DNA from: Sphingomonadales bacterium 12-68-11 | GTDB lineage: Bacteria; Pseudomonadota; Alphaproteobacteria; Sphingomonadales; Sphingomonadaceae | Reading direction: 5' to 3' | Assembly: GCA_002279825.1 (NCBI GenBank) | Contig: NCCV01000003.1 | Location: 489,614-553,613, forward strand | Length of the DNA stretch: 64,000 nucleotides | Shown here: one piece after another, positions 47,431 to 56,640 of the stretch | How the letters are laid out: each line of letters opens with the position of its first letter | Position numbering within the stretch: position 1 is the stretch's first letter | The notes under the pieces: model-generated | Database searches by the model: none | Told to the model about the DNA's origin: nothing | What the model saw: only the letters and a program-made list of their open reading frames with translations | Program-made: the position numbers and the translations under genes

Positions 47431-48636
47431 ATGCCTGACACAGACACTTCGCCCGATGTCGCCGCCCCGCGCCTTTCCCTCGCCGCGCTGTTCGCCAAGT
47501 TCCTGCGCTTCGGCCTGCTCGCCTTCGGCGGCCCGGTCGCGCAGATCGCGATGATCCGCCAGGCGCTGGTCGAGGAGGAGCGCTGGATCGATCCCGCGCG
47601 GTTCAACCGCCTGCTCGCGGTCATGCAAGTGCTGCCCGGGCCCGAGGCGCACGAGTTGGCGGTCCACATGGGCATGCTGTCACGCGGACGGATCGGCGGT
47701 GTGCTCGCCGGGCTCGGCTTCATGCTGCCCGGGCTGCTGCTCATGCTAGCGTGCGGCTGGGCCTACGGCGAATGGATCGCCGGGCGGCCGGGCCTCGCCG
47801 GGATCCTGCTGGGCGTGCAAGTGGCGGTGCTGGCGGTCATCGCCCGCTCGGTGCAGCGGATCGGGCAGCATATCCTGCACGGCTGGCTGCTCGCCGCGCT
47901 CGCGCTGCTCGCAGCGGCGGCGACCCTCGCCGGCGTGCCGTTCTGGGCGCCGCTGGTGGCCGGCGCCTTCGCCTATGGCCGCGCCGCCGACAAACCGGCG
48001 GCGGCACTCTCGCTCGCCCTGGTCATCGTCGCCGCCGCCTACCTGCTGCTGCCCCACGGCGACGCCGCGCCGCTGATCACCGGCGCGACAGCACAATCCA
48101 CCGCCGCCCCGCTCGCGCTGTTCGTCGCCGGGCTCAAGGGCGGACTGCTGACCTTCGGCGGCGCCTATACGGCGATTCCCTACGTGCGCGCCGACACCGT
48201 CGGGCGCGGCTGGCTCAGCGACGGCCAGTTCCTCGACGGGGTCGCGCTCGCCAACCTGCTGCCCGCCCCGCTGGTGATCTTCGCCACCTTCGTGGGTTAC
48301 GTCGCCGGCGGCTTCGCGGGCGCGCTGGCGATCACCGCAGGCATGTTCCTGCCCGCCTTCGCGTTCTCGCTGGTGTTCTTCGAGCGGCTCGAGACGCTGG
48401 TCGAGAACCCCCGGCTCCACGCCACGCTCGACGGCGTCGCTGCCGCCGCCGTCGGCGTGATCGCCGCCACGCTGGTGCAACTCGGCCAGTCGGCGTGGGA
48501 GCGGCTCGAGGCGCCGCTCCTCGCCCTGCCGATCTTCGCGCTCGCGGCGCTGGCGGCATGGCGTCTCAAGGGCAAGTGGGTCACCCCCGCGATCGTCGCG
48601 GCGGGCGCGGCGGCCGGAGCGGTCTTGCTCGCCTAG
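47431..48636 (+). CDS. chrA: Chromate transporter (CHR family)
   Basis: A 401-residue double-module CHR membrane protein. Each half has the signature glycines: FGLLAFGGPVAQIAMIRQA at the start of the first module and GGLLTFGGAYTAIPYVR in the second, with VLPGPEAHELAVHMG in between and NLLPAPLVIFATFVGYVAGG later. Around ten hydrophobic segments are apparent. CHR proteins export chromate using the proton gradient, though some have other roles. Start ATG 47431. Confidence 0.92.
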   Translation: MPDTDTSPDVAAPRLSLAALFAKFLRFGLLAFGGPVAQIAMIRQALVEEERWIDPARFNRLLAVMQVLPGPEAHELAVHMGMLSRGRIGGVLAGLGFMLPGLLLMLACGWAYGEWIAGRPGLAGILLGVQVAVLAVIARSVQRIGQHILHGWLLAALALLAAAATLAGVPFWAPLVAGAFAYGRAADKPAAALSLALVIVAAAYLLLPHGDAAPLITGATAQSTAAPLALFVAGLKGGLLTFGGAYTAIPYVRADTVGRGWLSDGQFLDGVALANLLPAPLVIFATFVGYVAGGFAGALAITAGMFLPAFAFSLVFFERLETLVENPRLHATLDGVAAAAVGVIAATLVQLGQSAWERLEAPLLALPIFALAALAAWRLKGKWVTPAIVAAGAAAGAVLLA

Positions 48637-48663
48637 AAGCGCGCGGAGGCTGACTTAGCCAGC

Positions 48664-48729
48664 CCGTTCGTGTCGAGCGAAGTCGAGACACCTGGTGCCG
48701 CGTGTCTCGACTTCGCTCGACACGAACGG
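48664..48729. repeat. Long perfect inverted repeat, family C
   Basis: 28-base perfect arms (48664–48691 and 48702–48729; outer ends CCGTTCGTGTCGAG and CTCGACACGAACGG) around a 10-base loop. It lies between the convergent chrA and trmL genes, so it could also end transcription in both directions, though no T-run follows. The sequence is like CGAAGTCGAGACAC repeats scattered in sphingomonad genomes. Confidence 0.88.
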
Positions 48730-48747
48730 AGCAAAGAGAATCCGGGC

Positions 48748-49206
48748 CTAGAACTTCCCCCGCATCGCCTGATAGGCCGCCGCCGCCACCGTATTCGCGA
48801 GGTTGAGCGAGCGGATCACGTCCGAGCGCATCGGCAGGTGGAACTGCCGCCCCGGCCAGGCGCCCCAGATCGCCTCGGGAATGCCCTTGGTCTCCTGCCC
48901 GAACACCAGGATCGCGTCCTCGGGATACTCGGGCTCGTAGAACGAGGTGGAGCCGTGCTCCTCGAACAGGAACAACTGGTCCGCGCGGGGCGCCCGCGCG
49001 GCCACGAACGCATCCCAGCTCGCGAATTCGCTGAGCCGCACATGGGGCCAGTAGTCGAGGCCCGAACGCTTCACTTTCGCATCGGTGATCGTGAACCCGA
49101 GCGGGTGGATCAACACCAGCTCCGCCCCCAGCGCTACGCACGTCCGCCCGACCGCGCCGGTATTGCCGGGAATCTCGGGCTGGACGAGGACGATGCTCAG
49201 CGGCAT
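48748..49206 (-). CDS. trmL: tRNA (cytidine/uridine-2'-O-)-methyltransferase TrmL
   Basis: A 152-residue SPOUT-class methyltransferase that modifies the wobble nucleotide 34 of tRNA-Leu. The N-terminus is SIVLVQPEIPGNTGAVGRTC, the knot motifs are FGQETKGIPEAIWG and MRSDVIRSLNLANTVAAAAY, both typical of TrmL. Length is normal. It lies 7 bases downstream of the gatB stop in the same direction and may be cotranscribed. Confidence 0.95.
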   Translation of the reverse strand: MPLSIVLVQPEIPGNTGAVGRTCVALGAELVLIHPLGFTITDAKVKRSGLDYWPHVRLSEFASWDAFVAARAPRADQLFLFEEHGSTSFYEPEYPEDAILVFGQETKGIPEAIWGAWPGRQFHLPMRSDVIRSLNLANTVAAAAYQAMRGKF

Positions 49207-49213
49207 CGCCGGG

Positions 49214-50710
49214 TTACGCCAGCTTCGCCTTCAGCACTTCGTTGACGACCTGCGGATTGCCCTTGCCCTGCATGGCCTTCATCGTCTGGCCGACGAAGAA
49301 CCCGAACAGCGCCTCCTTGCCGGCCTTGTACTGCGCCACCTTGTCCGTGTTGTCGGCGAGGATCTTGTCCACCGCCGCCTCGATCGCGCCGCTGTCGCTT
49401 TCCTGCTTGAGGCCTTCGCGCTCGACGATCGCGGCAGCACCGTCGCCGGTCGCAAACATCGCTTCGAGCACCTGTTTGCCCGCGCTCGCCGAAATCGTGC
49501 CCTGGCCGACCAGCGCCAGCAGCTCGGCCGCCTGGGCGTACGTCACCGGGCTGTCGGCCAGCTCGTGCCCGGCCTTGTTGAGCGCGCCGAAGAACTCCGA
49601 GATCAACCAGTTGGCAGCCTGCTTGGCGACATCGGCCGGGGTCTTGCCCTGCGCGCTGGCCACTTCCAGCAGCAGCGCCTCGAACCAGCGCGCGGTCTCC
49701 ACCTCGGCGGTCAGCACCGCCGCGTTGTAGGCGGAGAGGCCCAGTTCCTCGACATAGCGGCGCCGCTTGGCGTCGGGCAGCTCGGGCAAGCTGGCGCGGC
49801 ATTCGTCGAGGAACGCGGCATCGAGTTCCAGCGGCAGCAGGTCGGGATCGGGGAAGTAACGATAGTCGTGCGCGTCCTCCTTGGAGCGCATCGAGCGGGT
49901 GGTGCCGGTGCCCGGATCGAACAGCCGGGTTTCCTGGACGATCGTGCCGCCCCCTTCGATCACCTCGACCTGGCGGCGCGCCTCGTGCTCGATCGTCTGC
50001 ATCACGAAGCGCACCGAGTTGACGTTCTTGGTCTCGGTCCGCGTCCCGAACTCGTCACCCGCCTTGCGCACCGAGACGTTCACGTCGGCGCGCATCGAGC
50101 CTTCTTCCATGTTGCCGTCGCACGACCCGACGTACCTGAGGATCGCCCGCAGCTTGCGCACGTAAGCCCCTGCTTCGGCAGGGCTGCGCATGTCGGGCCG
50201 GCTGACGATCTCCATCAGCGCCACGCCCGAGCGGTTGAGATCGACGTAGGACATCGTCGGATGCTGGTCGTGCATCAGCTTGCCCGCGTCCTGCTCGACG
50301 TGGATGCGCTCGATGCCGATCACTTTGTCATGCGGAATCCCGGCTTTCTCGTCCGCCTCGATCGTGAGTGAACCTTCGCCCACAAGCGGATGATAGAGCT
50401 GCGAAATCTGGTAGCCCTGCGGCAGGTCCGCGTAGAAGTAGTTCTTGCGGTCGAACCGGCTCCAGGCGTTGATCTGCGCTTCGATCGCCATCCCGGTGCG
50501 CACCGCCTGGCGGATGCATTCGCGGTTCGGCACCGGCAGCATGCCCGGCATCGCCGCGTCGACCAGGCTGACCTGGCTGTTCGGCTCGGCCCCGAACGCG
50601 GTCGCCGCGCCGCTGAACAGCTTCGCGTTGGAGGTCACCTGCGCATGGACCTCGAGGCCGATCACGACCTCCCATTCGCCCGTGGCGCCGTGGATGCGGT
50701 ATGTGCTCAT
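49214..50710 (-). CDS. gatB: Asp-tRNA(Asn)/Glu-tRNA(Gln) amidotransferase subunit B
   Basis: A 498-residue subunit of the GatCAB amidotransferase, which converts misacylated Glu-tRNA-Gln or Asp-tRNA-Asn to the amidated form. The signature [20 protein letters not shown] is at the N-terminus, followed by the cradle and kinase domains ([19 protein letters not shown]). The C-terminal YqeY-like domain interacts with tRNA. The ATG at 50710 directly overlaps the TGA of the AT-rich gene upstream (TGATG). In normal operons gatB follows gatA directly. Confidence 0.96.
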   Translation of the reverse strand: MSTYRIHGATGEWEVVIGLEVHAQVTSNAKLFSGAATAFGAEPNSQVSLVDAAMPGMLPVPNRECIRQAVRTGMAIEAQINAWSRFDRKNYFYADLPQGYQISQLYHPLVGEGSLTIEADEKAGIPHDKVIGIERIHVEQDAGKLMHDQHPTMSYVDLNRSGVALMEIVSRPDMRSPAEAGAYVRKLRAILRYVGSCDGNMEEGSMRADVNVSVRKAGDEFGTRTETKNVNSVRFVMQTIEHEARRQVEVIEGGGTIVQETRLFDPGTGTTRSMRSKEDAHDYRYFPDPDLLPLELDAAFLDECRASLPELPDAKRRRYVEELGLSAYNAAVLTAEVETARWFEALLLEVASAQGKTPADVAKQAANWLISEFFGALNKAGHELADSPVTYAQAAELLALVGQGTISASAGKQVLEAMFATGDGAAAIVEREGLKQESDSGAIEAAVDKILADNTDKVAQYKAGKEALFGFFVGQTMKAMQGKGNPQVVNEVLKAKLA

Positions 50711-51297
50711 CAGAGAGTCTCGTTGATTCCGGATGAAAATGACCCACATTCTCGCACATCAAATAAATAGAACGAGAGCAGCAACATCAATCCTATTGAT
50801 AAATATATCACATCGTCAAAACTTGCTATCGCAAAGCATATCCCGGCGTTCAAAGAATATATTCCGATCCAACCTCTTCTACGCCTCAATCTCTCTAGAT
50901 TTTCGGCGGAATTCCCGGATAGTCTCATTCTCCTTATGACACTATTAATAGACCAAATTACGAAAGTTAAAAAATATGCGCTCAACGCATAAAAAGCGTT
51001 GAGCTCAATATTCATGAGAGCAATGGCAGACGCTAGCGCCATATACGAAATTGCTCTAAAAAATATCGTAGGAAACAGTGAAAATCCTTCAATTCTTTCG
51101 ACCTCATAACCCTTCATATCGTCGAAAAAGTCTTTAAGATTGAAGGCGAATATCGAAAAAAATACTATTGTCTTTTGGGTTGTGAAATCCTGTATTTTTG
51201 CGAACTCAAATGCGAGAATTACAAAGATGTTGCCAGCAAGCGCTGCACCAAGAAGCTGGGGAATCTTGACCAGCTTCAGATCACCACTCACCACCAC
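50710..51297 (-). CDS. AT-rich orphan gene for a multi-span membrane protein, nested between gatA and gatB
   Basis: 195 codons in the same direction as the gat genes. The start is a run of three GTG codons (51297–51289), the last overlapping the gatA TGA (GTGA), and its TGA overlaps the gatB ATG by one base. The protein has about five hydrophobic stretches ([74 protein letters not shown]). It contains [17 protein letters not shown], which faintly recalls the N/D-rich motif of UbiA prenyltransferases but is not convincing. Hand counts of individual 60-base lines give about 30–47% G+C, against about two-thirds elsewhere, so it looks foreign. No family was recognised. Confidence 0.7.
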   Translation of the reverse strand: MVVSGDLKLVKIPQLLGAALAGNIFVILAFEFAKIQDFTTQKTIVFFSIFAFNLKDFFDDMKGYEVERIEGFSLFPTIFFRAISYMALASAIALMNIELNAFYALSAYFLTFVIWSINSVIRRMRLSGNSAENLERLRRRRGWIGIYSLNAGICFAIASFDDVIYLSIGLMLLLSFYLFDVRECGSFSSGINETL

Positions 51298-52769
51298 TTC
51301 TCCGGACGTGCCACGAACCCCGCCCGCTGCTCGATGGCGAGGCCTGCATTAAGCACACCCTGCTCGTCGAACGGCCGGCCGATCACCTGCAGCCCGAGCG
51401 GCAACCCGTCCCCGTTGAGCCCGGCCGGCACGCTCATCGCCGGCAGACCGGCGAGGCTCGCGGGCACCGAGAACACGTCGTTGAGGTACATCGCGAGCGG
51501 ATCGTCGACTTTGTCGCCGAGCGCGAAGCTGGCGGTCGGCGTGGTCGGGGCGAGCAGGACGTCGCACTGGGCCCAGGCTTCGGCGAAGTCGCGCGCGATC
51601 AGCGCCCGCACCTTCTGCGCCTGAGTGTAGTAAGCGTCGTAGAACCCGGCCGAGAGCACGTAAGTCCCGATCAGGATGCGGCGCTTGACCTCGTCGCCGA
51701 AGCCGGCGGCGCGGGTCGCCGCGTACATGTCCTGCAGGTTGGCACCCTGCGGCAGTTCGCGCAGCCCGTACCGCACGCCATCGTAGCGGGCGAGGTTGCT
51801 GGAGGCTTCGGCGGGGGCAATGATGTAGTAAGCCGGCAGCGCGTACTGCGTATGCGGCAGGCTCACGTCGATCACTTCGGCGCCGGCATCCTTGAGCCAG
51901 GCGATCCCGTCGTCCCACGACTTGAGAATCTCGGCATCGGTCCCGTCCATGCGGTATTCGCGCGGGATGCCGACGCGCTTGCCCGTGAGATTGGCATCGA
52001 GCGACGCGCTCCACTCCGGCACGGCCATGTCGAGGCTGGTCGAATCCTTGGGATCGAACCCGGCCATCGCCTCGAGCATGATCGCGCAGTCTTCGACGCT
52101 GCGCGCCATCGGCCCGGCCTGGTCGAGCGAGCTCGCGAACGCGACGATGCCCCAGCGGCTGCACCGCCCGTAAGTCGGCTTGATGCCGCTGATGCCGGTG
52201 AAGGCCGCGGGCTGGCGGATCGAGCCGCCGGTGTCGGTGCCGGTCGCCGCCGGGGCGATCCGCGCCGCCACTGCTGCGCTGCTCCCGCCCGACGAACCGC
52301 CCGGCGCGAGCGCGGCATTGCTGCCCGCCTTGCGCCACGGGCTGGAAACGTTGCCGAAGTACGAAGTCTCGTTCGACGAGCCCATCGCGAACTGGTCGAG
52401 GTTGAGCTTGCCCAGCATGCCCGCGCCGGCATCCCACAGCTTCTGCGAAACGGTGCTCTCGTACTCGGGCTTGAAGCCTTCGAGGATATGGCTCGCTGCG
52501 GTGGTCTGCACGCCGCGCGTGGCGAACAGGTCTTTCATCCCGATCGGCACCCCGGCCAGCTTGCCGAGCGGCTTGCCGCCGGCACGCGCCGCGTCGGTCG
52601 CGTGCGCCGCCGCCAGCGCATGCTCGGGCGTGGTGACGATGAAGGCGTTCAGTTGTGCCGCGCCCGCGACTGCGGCGTTGAATGCCTCGGCCACTTCGCG
52701 CGCGGAGAACTCGCCCCCGGCCACCCCGTCGCGGATGGCCTTGACGCCGAGGTCGGTCAGCTCACTCAC
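51288..52769 (-). CDS. gatA: Asp-tRNA(Asn)/Glu-tRNA(Gln) amidotransferase subunit A
   Basis: A 493-residue amidase-signature subunit that releases ammonia from glutamine for GatB. The Ser–cis-Ser–Lys triad is visible: Lys in [11 protein letters not shown], and the serines in [18 protein letters not shown] and [15 protein letters not shown]. Other segments ([20 protein letters not shown]) are typical. Its stop overlaps the AT-rich gene that separates it from gatB. The gatC gene lies 120 bases upstream, with a repeat between. Confidence 0.96.
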   Translation of the reverse strand: MSELTDLGVKAIRDGVAGGEFSAREVAEAFNAAVAGAAQLNAFIVTTPEHALAAAHATDAARAGGKPLGKLAGVPIGMKDLFATRGVQTTAASHILEGFKPEYESTVSQKLWDAGAGMLGKLNLDQFAMGSSNETSYFGNVSSPWRKAGSNAALAPGGSSGGSSAAVAARIAPAATGTDTGGSIRQPAAFTGISGIKPTYGRCSRWGIVAFASSLDQAGPMARSVEDCAIMLEAMAGFDPKDSTSLDMAVPEWSASLDANLTGKRVGIPREYRMDGTDAEILKSWDDGIAWLKDAGAEVIDVSLPHTQYALPAYYIIAPAEASSNLARYDGVRYGLRELPQGANLQDMYAATRAAGFGDEVKRRILIGTYVLSAGFYDAYYTQAQKVRALIARDFAEAWAQCDVLLAPTTPTASFALGDKVDDPLAMYLNDVFSVPASLAGLPAMSVPAGLNGDGLPLGLQVIGRPFDEQGVLNAGLAIEQRAGFVARPEKWW

Positions 52770-52773
52770 AGCT

Positions 52774-52869
52774 CGTCACCCCCGCGAAAGCGGGGGCCCC
52801 GCTATCTTTTGTTCTGGATCCCCGATCCGCCGCGGATCGAAGCAAGTTCGATCCGCTGCCGGGGATGAT
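52774..52869. repeat. Intergenic palindromic repeat, family D
   Basis: CGTCACCCCCGCGAAAGCGG at the left end contains a hairpin with arms CCCCCGC (52779–52785) and GCGGGGG (52790–52796) around a GAAA tetraloop. TCTGGATCCCCGATCCGC and an inner GATCCGC/GCGGATC-type stem follow, and CCGGGGATGAT closes it. It fills most of the 120-base gap between gatC and gatA. This type (CGTCACCCCCGCGAAAGCGG) is a common sphingomonad repeat. Confidence 0.78.
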
Positions 52870-52898
52870 CGAATGAAGATCGGTGATCTTCATTCGAT
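52868..52898. repeat. 31-base palindrome overlapping the gatC stop codon
   Basis: A perfect 14-base inverted repeat ATCGAATGAAGATC / GATCTTCATTCGAT around GGT. On the minus strand the right half of the palindrome contains the last codons of gatC (ATC GAA TGA), so the coding sequence ends inside it. It could fold as a 3' hairpin of gatC mRNA. Confidence 0.8.
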
Positions 52899-53192
52899 CA
52901 CCTTGGGCACGCCGAAAAACCCGTGCTCGGGCGCGGGCGCATTGGCCAGCACCGCGTCGCGCACCCCGCCGCCGGTCAGCGGGTCGGCATCGACCACGTC
53001 GTCGCGCAGCCGCAGCGCCTGCGGGATTACCGCGGTCATCGGCGCGACGCCGGTCACGTCGACTTCGCCCAATTGCTCGACCCAGGCGAGGATCGCATTG
53101 AATTCGGGCACCATCCGGTCGAGTTCGGCCTCGTCCATGCGGATGCGCGCGAGGGAGGCGATCTTCGCCACGGTCTTGCGGTCTACGGACAT
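52890..53192 (-). CDS. gatC: Asp-tRNA(Asn)/Glu-tRNA(Gln) amidotransferase subunit C
   Basis: A 100-residue subunit that stabilises GatA–Gat[21 protein letters not shown] and [18 protein letters not shown] and a C-terminal FFGVPKVIE are the family pattern. ATG 53192 is the family start. The gene is first of gatC–gatA–X–gatB but separated from gatA by a repeat. Upstream, on the same strand, DUF4153 ends 42 bases away. Confidence 0.95.
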   Translation of the reverse strand: MSVDRKTVAKIASLARIRMDEAELDRMVPEFNAILAWVEQLGEVDVTGVAPMTAVIPQALRLRDDVVDADPLTGGGVRDAVLANAPAPEHGFFGVPKVIE

Positions 53193-53234
53193 GCGGCGGG
53201 CGTTAGCGGGGCCATAGCTTCGCTTCAAGCCGGC

Positions 53235-55004
53235 CTAGTCAAATGGCTGGTTGACCGGCTTTCCGTCGATAAAGATCTGGCGCAACTGCGCTGGTCCGAC
53301 GGTCACGTCACCACGCTCGATCGCATCGCGCTCACGCTGCAGCGACTCGCGCTCTCGTTCCGCACTCATTTCCAGGGACGGTGGCATCGTGCGCTCAAGC
53401 ACGGCCCAGACGCCTTGTTCAAAGGCCATCGCGGTAACTTCGACATTGCACTTTACACTCGGGGAGACCTGGTCTTCCCCTGTCATGCCAGGCCGGGCAC
53501 AGTCGTCGCCTACTACGACCACGGTCTTGGCATCGGGTTGCAGGTAAACCCGGCACAGCAGTTCATCATGGCACACATTGGCTTTCTCGATGATGGCCGT
53601 CTGGAGTCCGTCGGGCATGGTCCGACCGCGCGGAAAGACCCAGAATTCACCGGTGAAGCGTTCGGGTTCGGGCACGAAGTACGGACGCTCATCACGGGCG
53701 AGCGCTGCCACGGCCTTCTCCTTGATGAGCGCGTTGGTACTCGTCGCGAGCCGCCGCAGCGCCCGCCTTCCGGGCTCGCCGAAATCCCACTGCAGCGCGG
53801 TGAAGTCGAAGCGGCCGGGCGTGACCCGGCCCTGCTCGAGCCGCGCCACCTGGTTGCGGGTCGAGATCGCGCCGAAATCGAGGATCGGCAGCGCCAGCAG
53901 CAGCGCAAAACCGCACACGCCCAGCGCGAGGTGAAAGGTCGCCTTGCGCAAGTACCCGGTCCAGCCCAGCTTGCGGCCGCGGACCAGCGCGGCCCAGTAC
54001 CCGATCCCGCACACGCAGGCGACGACGATCGCCACGAGTCCCCACAGTCGCTCGGGCGCGAGGCCGTACTGCCCGAGCCGTAGCCCCATCGAGACCGCCG
54101 CGAATACCGCCAGCGGCAGGATTACCGCGGCCAGAGTCCACCCGGCCACGCGCATCACCCGCGAGCGGGTCATCGCCTCGTCGCTCTGGCGGGCGATCGC
54201 GTTGGTCAGCACGAAGGCCCCCGCCGCGCAGCCGAGCAGCAGCGGGGTGGCGCTGCGGGTCGCTTCCCACAGCACTTGCGGGCCAGAGACCGCGGTCGCC
54301 AGCAGGAACAGCGCCAGCCCCGCCGCCAGCGGCACCGCCAGCAGCGAAGCGACCAGCAGCACGACCGTCTGCAGCGTGGCCAGCACCTTGAGCTGGTTGC
54401 GCAGCGTGCCCAGCGCCGCCCCGGCCGCCACGCCCGAGAACGTCCAGCCGAACCAGCCCTCGTCGATCACCTCGCGCAGGACATCGATCTTGAGGAGGTG
54501 GAACAGCTCCGCCATCAGCACGAGCACCAGCCACGCCGCGCCGGTGAAGGCGAGCGCCCCGGCCGCGCTGATCGCATCGGTCCAGACGTGCCCGTAGATC
54601 TCGCCGTAAGGCGTGGCGAGACGGCGGCGGTGGAAGTCCGCCTGGAACAGCGGCAGCGCCAGCGCGGTCGCGACCAGCCCGGCGGCGAAGCCGTACTGCT
54701 CGTCGGGCAGGCTCTCGCCGTAGCCGACCGCGCGCCACGCCAGCCCGGCCATGACCGCGCCCACGGCGAGCGCGAACAGCCCCGGCGCCTTCCAGTTGTC
54801 CTCGTCGAGCGTGAAAGCAGCGGCGATCGCGCCGAAGAACAGGAACGCCGCAGTGGCCATCTGCCACGGCACGTCGTCGCGGCCCTGCGTGACAAGATGG
54901 ATCGCGAGCCCGGCCAACCCCAGCAGGCCCGCCGTCACCCACGGCCGCAGCGCCCACTCGGCGCCAGGGCCGGCCGCGCCGCGCTCGCTGTCCGCTTCAG
55001 TCAT
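53235..55004 (-). CDS. DUF4153-like multi-span membrane protein
   Basis: A 589-residue protein with about ten hydrophobic segments in the first two thirds (WVTAGLLGLAGLAIHLV, ATAAFLFFGAIAAAFTL, LVLVLMAELFHLLKIDVL, and others) followed by a soluble C-terminal part of about 190 residues. The combination, with the GWFGWTFSGVAAGAALGTLR segment, fits the DUF4153 family, which is of unknown function. The C-terminal part includes NVCHDELLCRVYLQPDAKT and DDCARPGMTG, whose cysteines could pair in the periplasm. The start at 55004 (MTEADSERG) is preferred over two codons upstream. Confidence 0.8.
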   Translation of the reverse strand: MTEADSERGAAGPGAEWALRPWVTAGLLGLAGLAIHLVTQGRDDVPWQMATAAFLFFGAIAAAFTLDEDNWKAPGLFALAVGAVMAGLAWRAVGYGESLPDEQYGFAAGLVATALALPLFQADFHRRRLATPYGEIYGHVWTDAISAAGALAFTGAAWLVLVLMAELFHLLKIDVLREVIDEGWFGWTFSGVAAGAALGTLRNQLKVLATLQTVVLLVASLLAVPLAAGLALFLLATAVSGPQVLWEATRSATPLLLGCAAGAFVLTNAIARQSDEAMTRSRVMRVAGWTLAAVILPLAVFAAVSMGLRLGQYGLAPERLWGLVAIVVACVCGIGYWAALVRGRKLGWTGYLRKATFHLALGVCGFALLLALPILDFGAISTRNQVARLEQGRVTPGRFDFTALQWDFGEPGRRALRRLATSTNALIKEKAVAALARDERPYFVPEPERFTGEFWVFPRGRTMPDGLQTAIIEKANVCHDELLCRVYLQPDAKTVVVVGDDCARPGMTGEDQVSPSVKCNVEVTAMAFEQGVWAVLERTMPPSLEMSAERERESLQRERDAIERGDVTVGPAQLRQIFIDGKPVNQPFD

Positions 55005-55094
55005 GCACAAACCCTCGCCCTGTCATGCGATCATCATGACAGATGCGAGGGCTTTTGCATGAGCAAGTCGTGAGGACTTGCTGAAATCGCCCGA

Positions 55095-55709
55095 TCAGGG
55101 CGCCGGCGCGGGGGCGGGAGCCGGCATCGGCGCGGGCGCCGGCGAGGTGCCCGGGGCCCCGGGAGCGGCGGGTCCGCCCTGCTCCGCCTGGCGCTGCTGG
55201 ACGCGCTGCTGCAGCACGTTGAAGCGGCGCTCGGCCGCAGCCAGGGGCATGAAATCGAACAGTTCGATCTCGAAGGTCAGGTCGGCATTGGGCGGGATCG
55301 GCGAACCCGGCGGCGGGGTCGCGCCGTAGGCATCGGCGGCGGGGATGAACAAGGTGTACTTGCCGCCCTTCTGCATCTTGAGCAGTCCGTCGCGAAAACC
55401 AGGCAGCATGTTCGCCAGCGGCATCGGCATGCCCTGCGGCATGATTCCGGGGATCGGCCACGGCGGGTTCTGCGAGCGGTCGAATTCCTTGCCGTCCTCG
55501 AGCTTGCCCACGTAGCTCACGAACACGACGTCGTCGGGCTTGGGATTGTCGCCTTCGCCCGCGGTGATCGTCGAGACGCTCACCGAAGGGGGCATCGACA
55601 GCCACGCGGCGACGCCGGCGATCGCCAGGCCGATCAGGATGCCGAGCACCAGCATCAGCAGCGACTGGCGGCTGATCGGCTTGAGCGGAACGCGGGTGAC
55701 TTCGGTCAT
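55095..55709 (-). CDS. FKBP-type peptidyl-prolyl isomerase, membrane-anchored
   Basis: A 204-residue protein. One N-terminal membrane helix (LLMLVLGILIGLAIAGVAAW) precedes a periplasmic FKBP domain with DDVVFVSYVGKLEDGKEFD, LPGFRDGLLKMQKGGKYTLF and PADAYGATPPPG, the standard family motifs. The C-terminus is a low-complexity Pro/Ala tail ending in PAPAPAPAP. It likely helps fold periplasmic proteins. It lies downstream of rpsU, separated by a terminator. Confidence 0.92.
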   Translation of the reverse strand: MTEVTRVPLKPISRQSLLMLVLGILIGLAIAGVAAWLSMPPSVSVSTITAGEGDNPKPDDVVFVSYVGKLEDGKEFDRSQNPPWPIPGIMPQGMPMPLANMLPGFRDGLLKMQKGGKYTLFIPAADAYGATPPPGSPIPPNADLTFEIELFDFMPLAAAERRFNVLQQRVQQRQAEQGGPAAPGAPGTSPAPAPMPAPAPAPAP

Positions 55710-55732
55710 GGAAAGCGAATCCCTAGAAAATG

Positions 55733-55767
55733 AAAAGGGGCGCCGGGATCCGATGCCCCCGCGCCCC
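55733..55767 (-). terminator. Rho-independent terminator after rpsU
   Basis: On the minus strand, GGGGCGC(GGG) pairs with (CCC)GGCGCCCC with a small bulge, followed by TTTTCATTTT. It lies about 45 bases after the rpsU stop and just before the FKBP start, separating the two transcripts. Confidence 0.75.
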
Positions 55768-55812
55768 TGTGACTGGCCCGGATCGCACTGGCAACCCGGA
55801 TCGCGCCGGTGC

Positions 55813-56019
55813 TTACTTGGCCCCGTCGCGTTCGGCGCGCTTGCGCTCGAGCTTGCGCGCGCGGCGAATCGCGGCGGCCTTTTCGCGCGCGCGCTTCTCG
55901 CTCGGCTTTTCGTAGTGGCGACGCAGCTTCATCTCGCGATAGACGCCTTCGCGCTGCAGCTTCTTCTTGAGCGCGCGCAGGGCCTGCTCGACATTGTTAT
56001 CGCGAACCATGATCTGCAT
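55813..56019 (-). CDS. rpsU: 30S ribosomal protein S21
   Basis: A 68-residue, strongly basic protein: [20 protein letters not shown] then [20 protein letters not shown] and a Lys/Arg/Ala-rich tail. This is S21 of the small subunit. The ATG at 56019 has AGAGG upstream; the ATG at 56010 (MVRDNN) is the other candidate. It is divergent from crcB across a 213-base gap in which I see no other gene. Confidence 0.97.
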   Translation of the reverse strand: MQIMVRDNNVEQALRALKKKLQREGVYREMKLRRHYEKPSEKRAREKAAAIRRARKLERKRAERDGAK

Positions 56020-56232
56020 AAAAAGACTGCTACCTCTTTCGCCAGAATGGCAGAGCCCGCCGGCATGAAGCGCGGGATGCACCGACAATTGCACCAATGA
56101 AAAACGCGCCGAATCCGTTCCGGACCCGCACGAACCGGGGGCCCATAAGCGAAAACCTATCCCAAGGCAAGGCGCGCCGGCCGGTGGCCTGGGGCGTTGC
56201 CCGGCGGCCGCCCAGCGCCTAAGCCCGCCGCG

Positions 56233-56640
56233 ATGTCCCCGCCCTCCCCGCTCATGGCCTCGCTCCACGTCGCACTCGGCGGCGCGATCGGTGCCGTCCT
56301 GCGTTACCAGGTCGGCCGCTGGATGACCGCGCTGCTCGGGCCTTCGGCGGTCGCGGCGTTCCCGTGGGCGACGCTGTTCGTCAACATCGCCGGCAGCCTG
56401 GCGATGGGCCTGCTCGCCGGCTGGCTGGCACGCCATGGTGACGGCGGCGAGCCGGTGCGCCTGTTGCTCGGGGTCGGCGTGCTCGGCGGTTTCACCACCT
56501 TTTCCGCCTTCAGCCTCGAACTCATGCTGCTGATCGAGCGCGGCCAGCCCGGCCAGGCGTTCGTCTATGGCGCGGTCTCGGTGCTGGCCGGGCTCAGCGC
56601 GCTCTACATCGGCCTCATCGTCATGCGGCTGACCGCATGA
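56233..56640 (+). CDS. crcB: Fluoride ion channel CrcB/FluC
   Basis: A 135-residue protein with four hydrophobic segments that exports fluoride. [35 protein letters not shown] and [16 protein letters not shown] are the FluC signatures, including the conserved Asn and Phe pore residues. The ATG at 56254 (MASLHVAL) is a possible alternative start. Its stop overlaps the start of the pseudouridine synthase (ATGA). No fluoride riboswitch was recognised upstream. Confidence 0.95.
   Translation: MSPPSPLMASLHVALGGAIGAVLRYQVGRWMTALLGPSAVAAFPWATLFVNIAGSLAMGLLAGWLARHGDGGEPVRLLLGVGVLGGFTTFSAFSLELMLLIERGQPGQAFVYGAVSVLAGLSALYIGLIVMRLTA

Noticed and set aside
50710..51297. The AT-rich gene as a UbiA-type prenyltransferase
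   Set aside because: The DFFDD region has only a loose likeness; the second aspartate-rich motif and the usual length (about 290 residues) are missing.
55005..55094. Inverted repeats (TGTCATG/CATGACA and AGCAAGTC/GACTTGCT) between FKBP and DUF4153 as a terminator
   Set aside because: Arms are short and no T-run follows, so termination cannot be supported.
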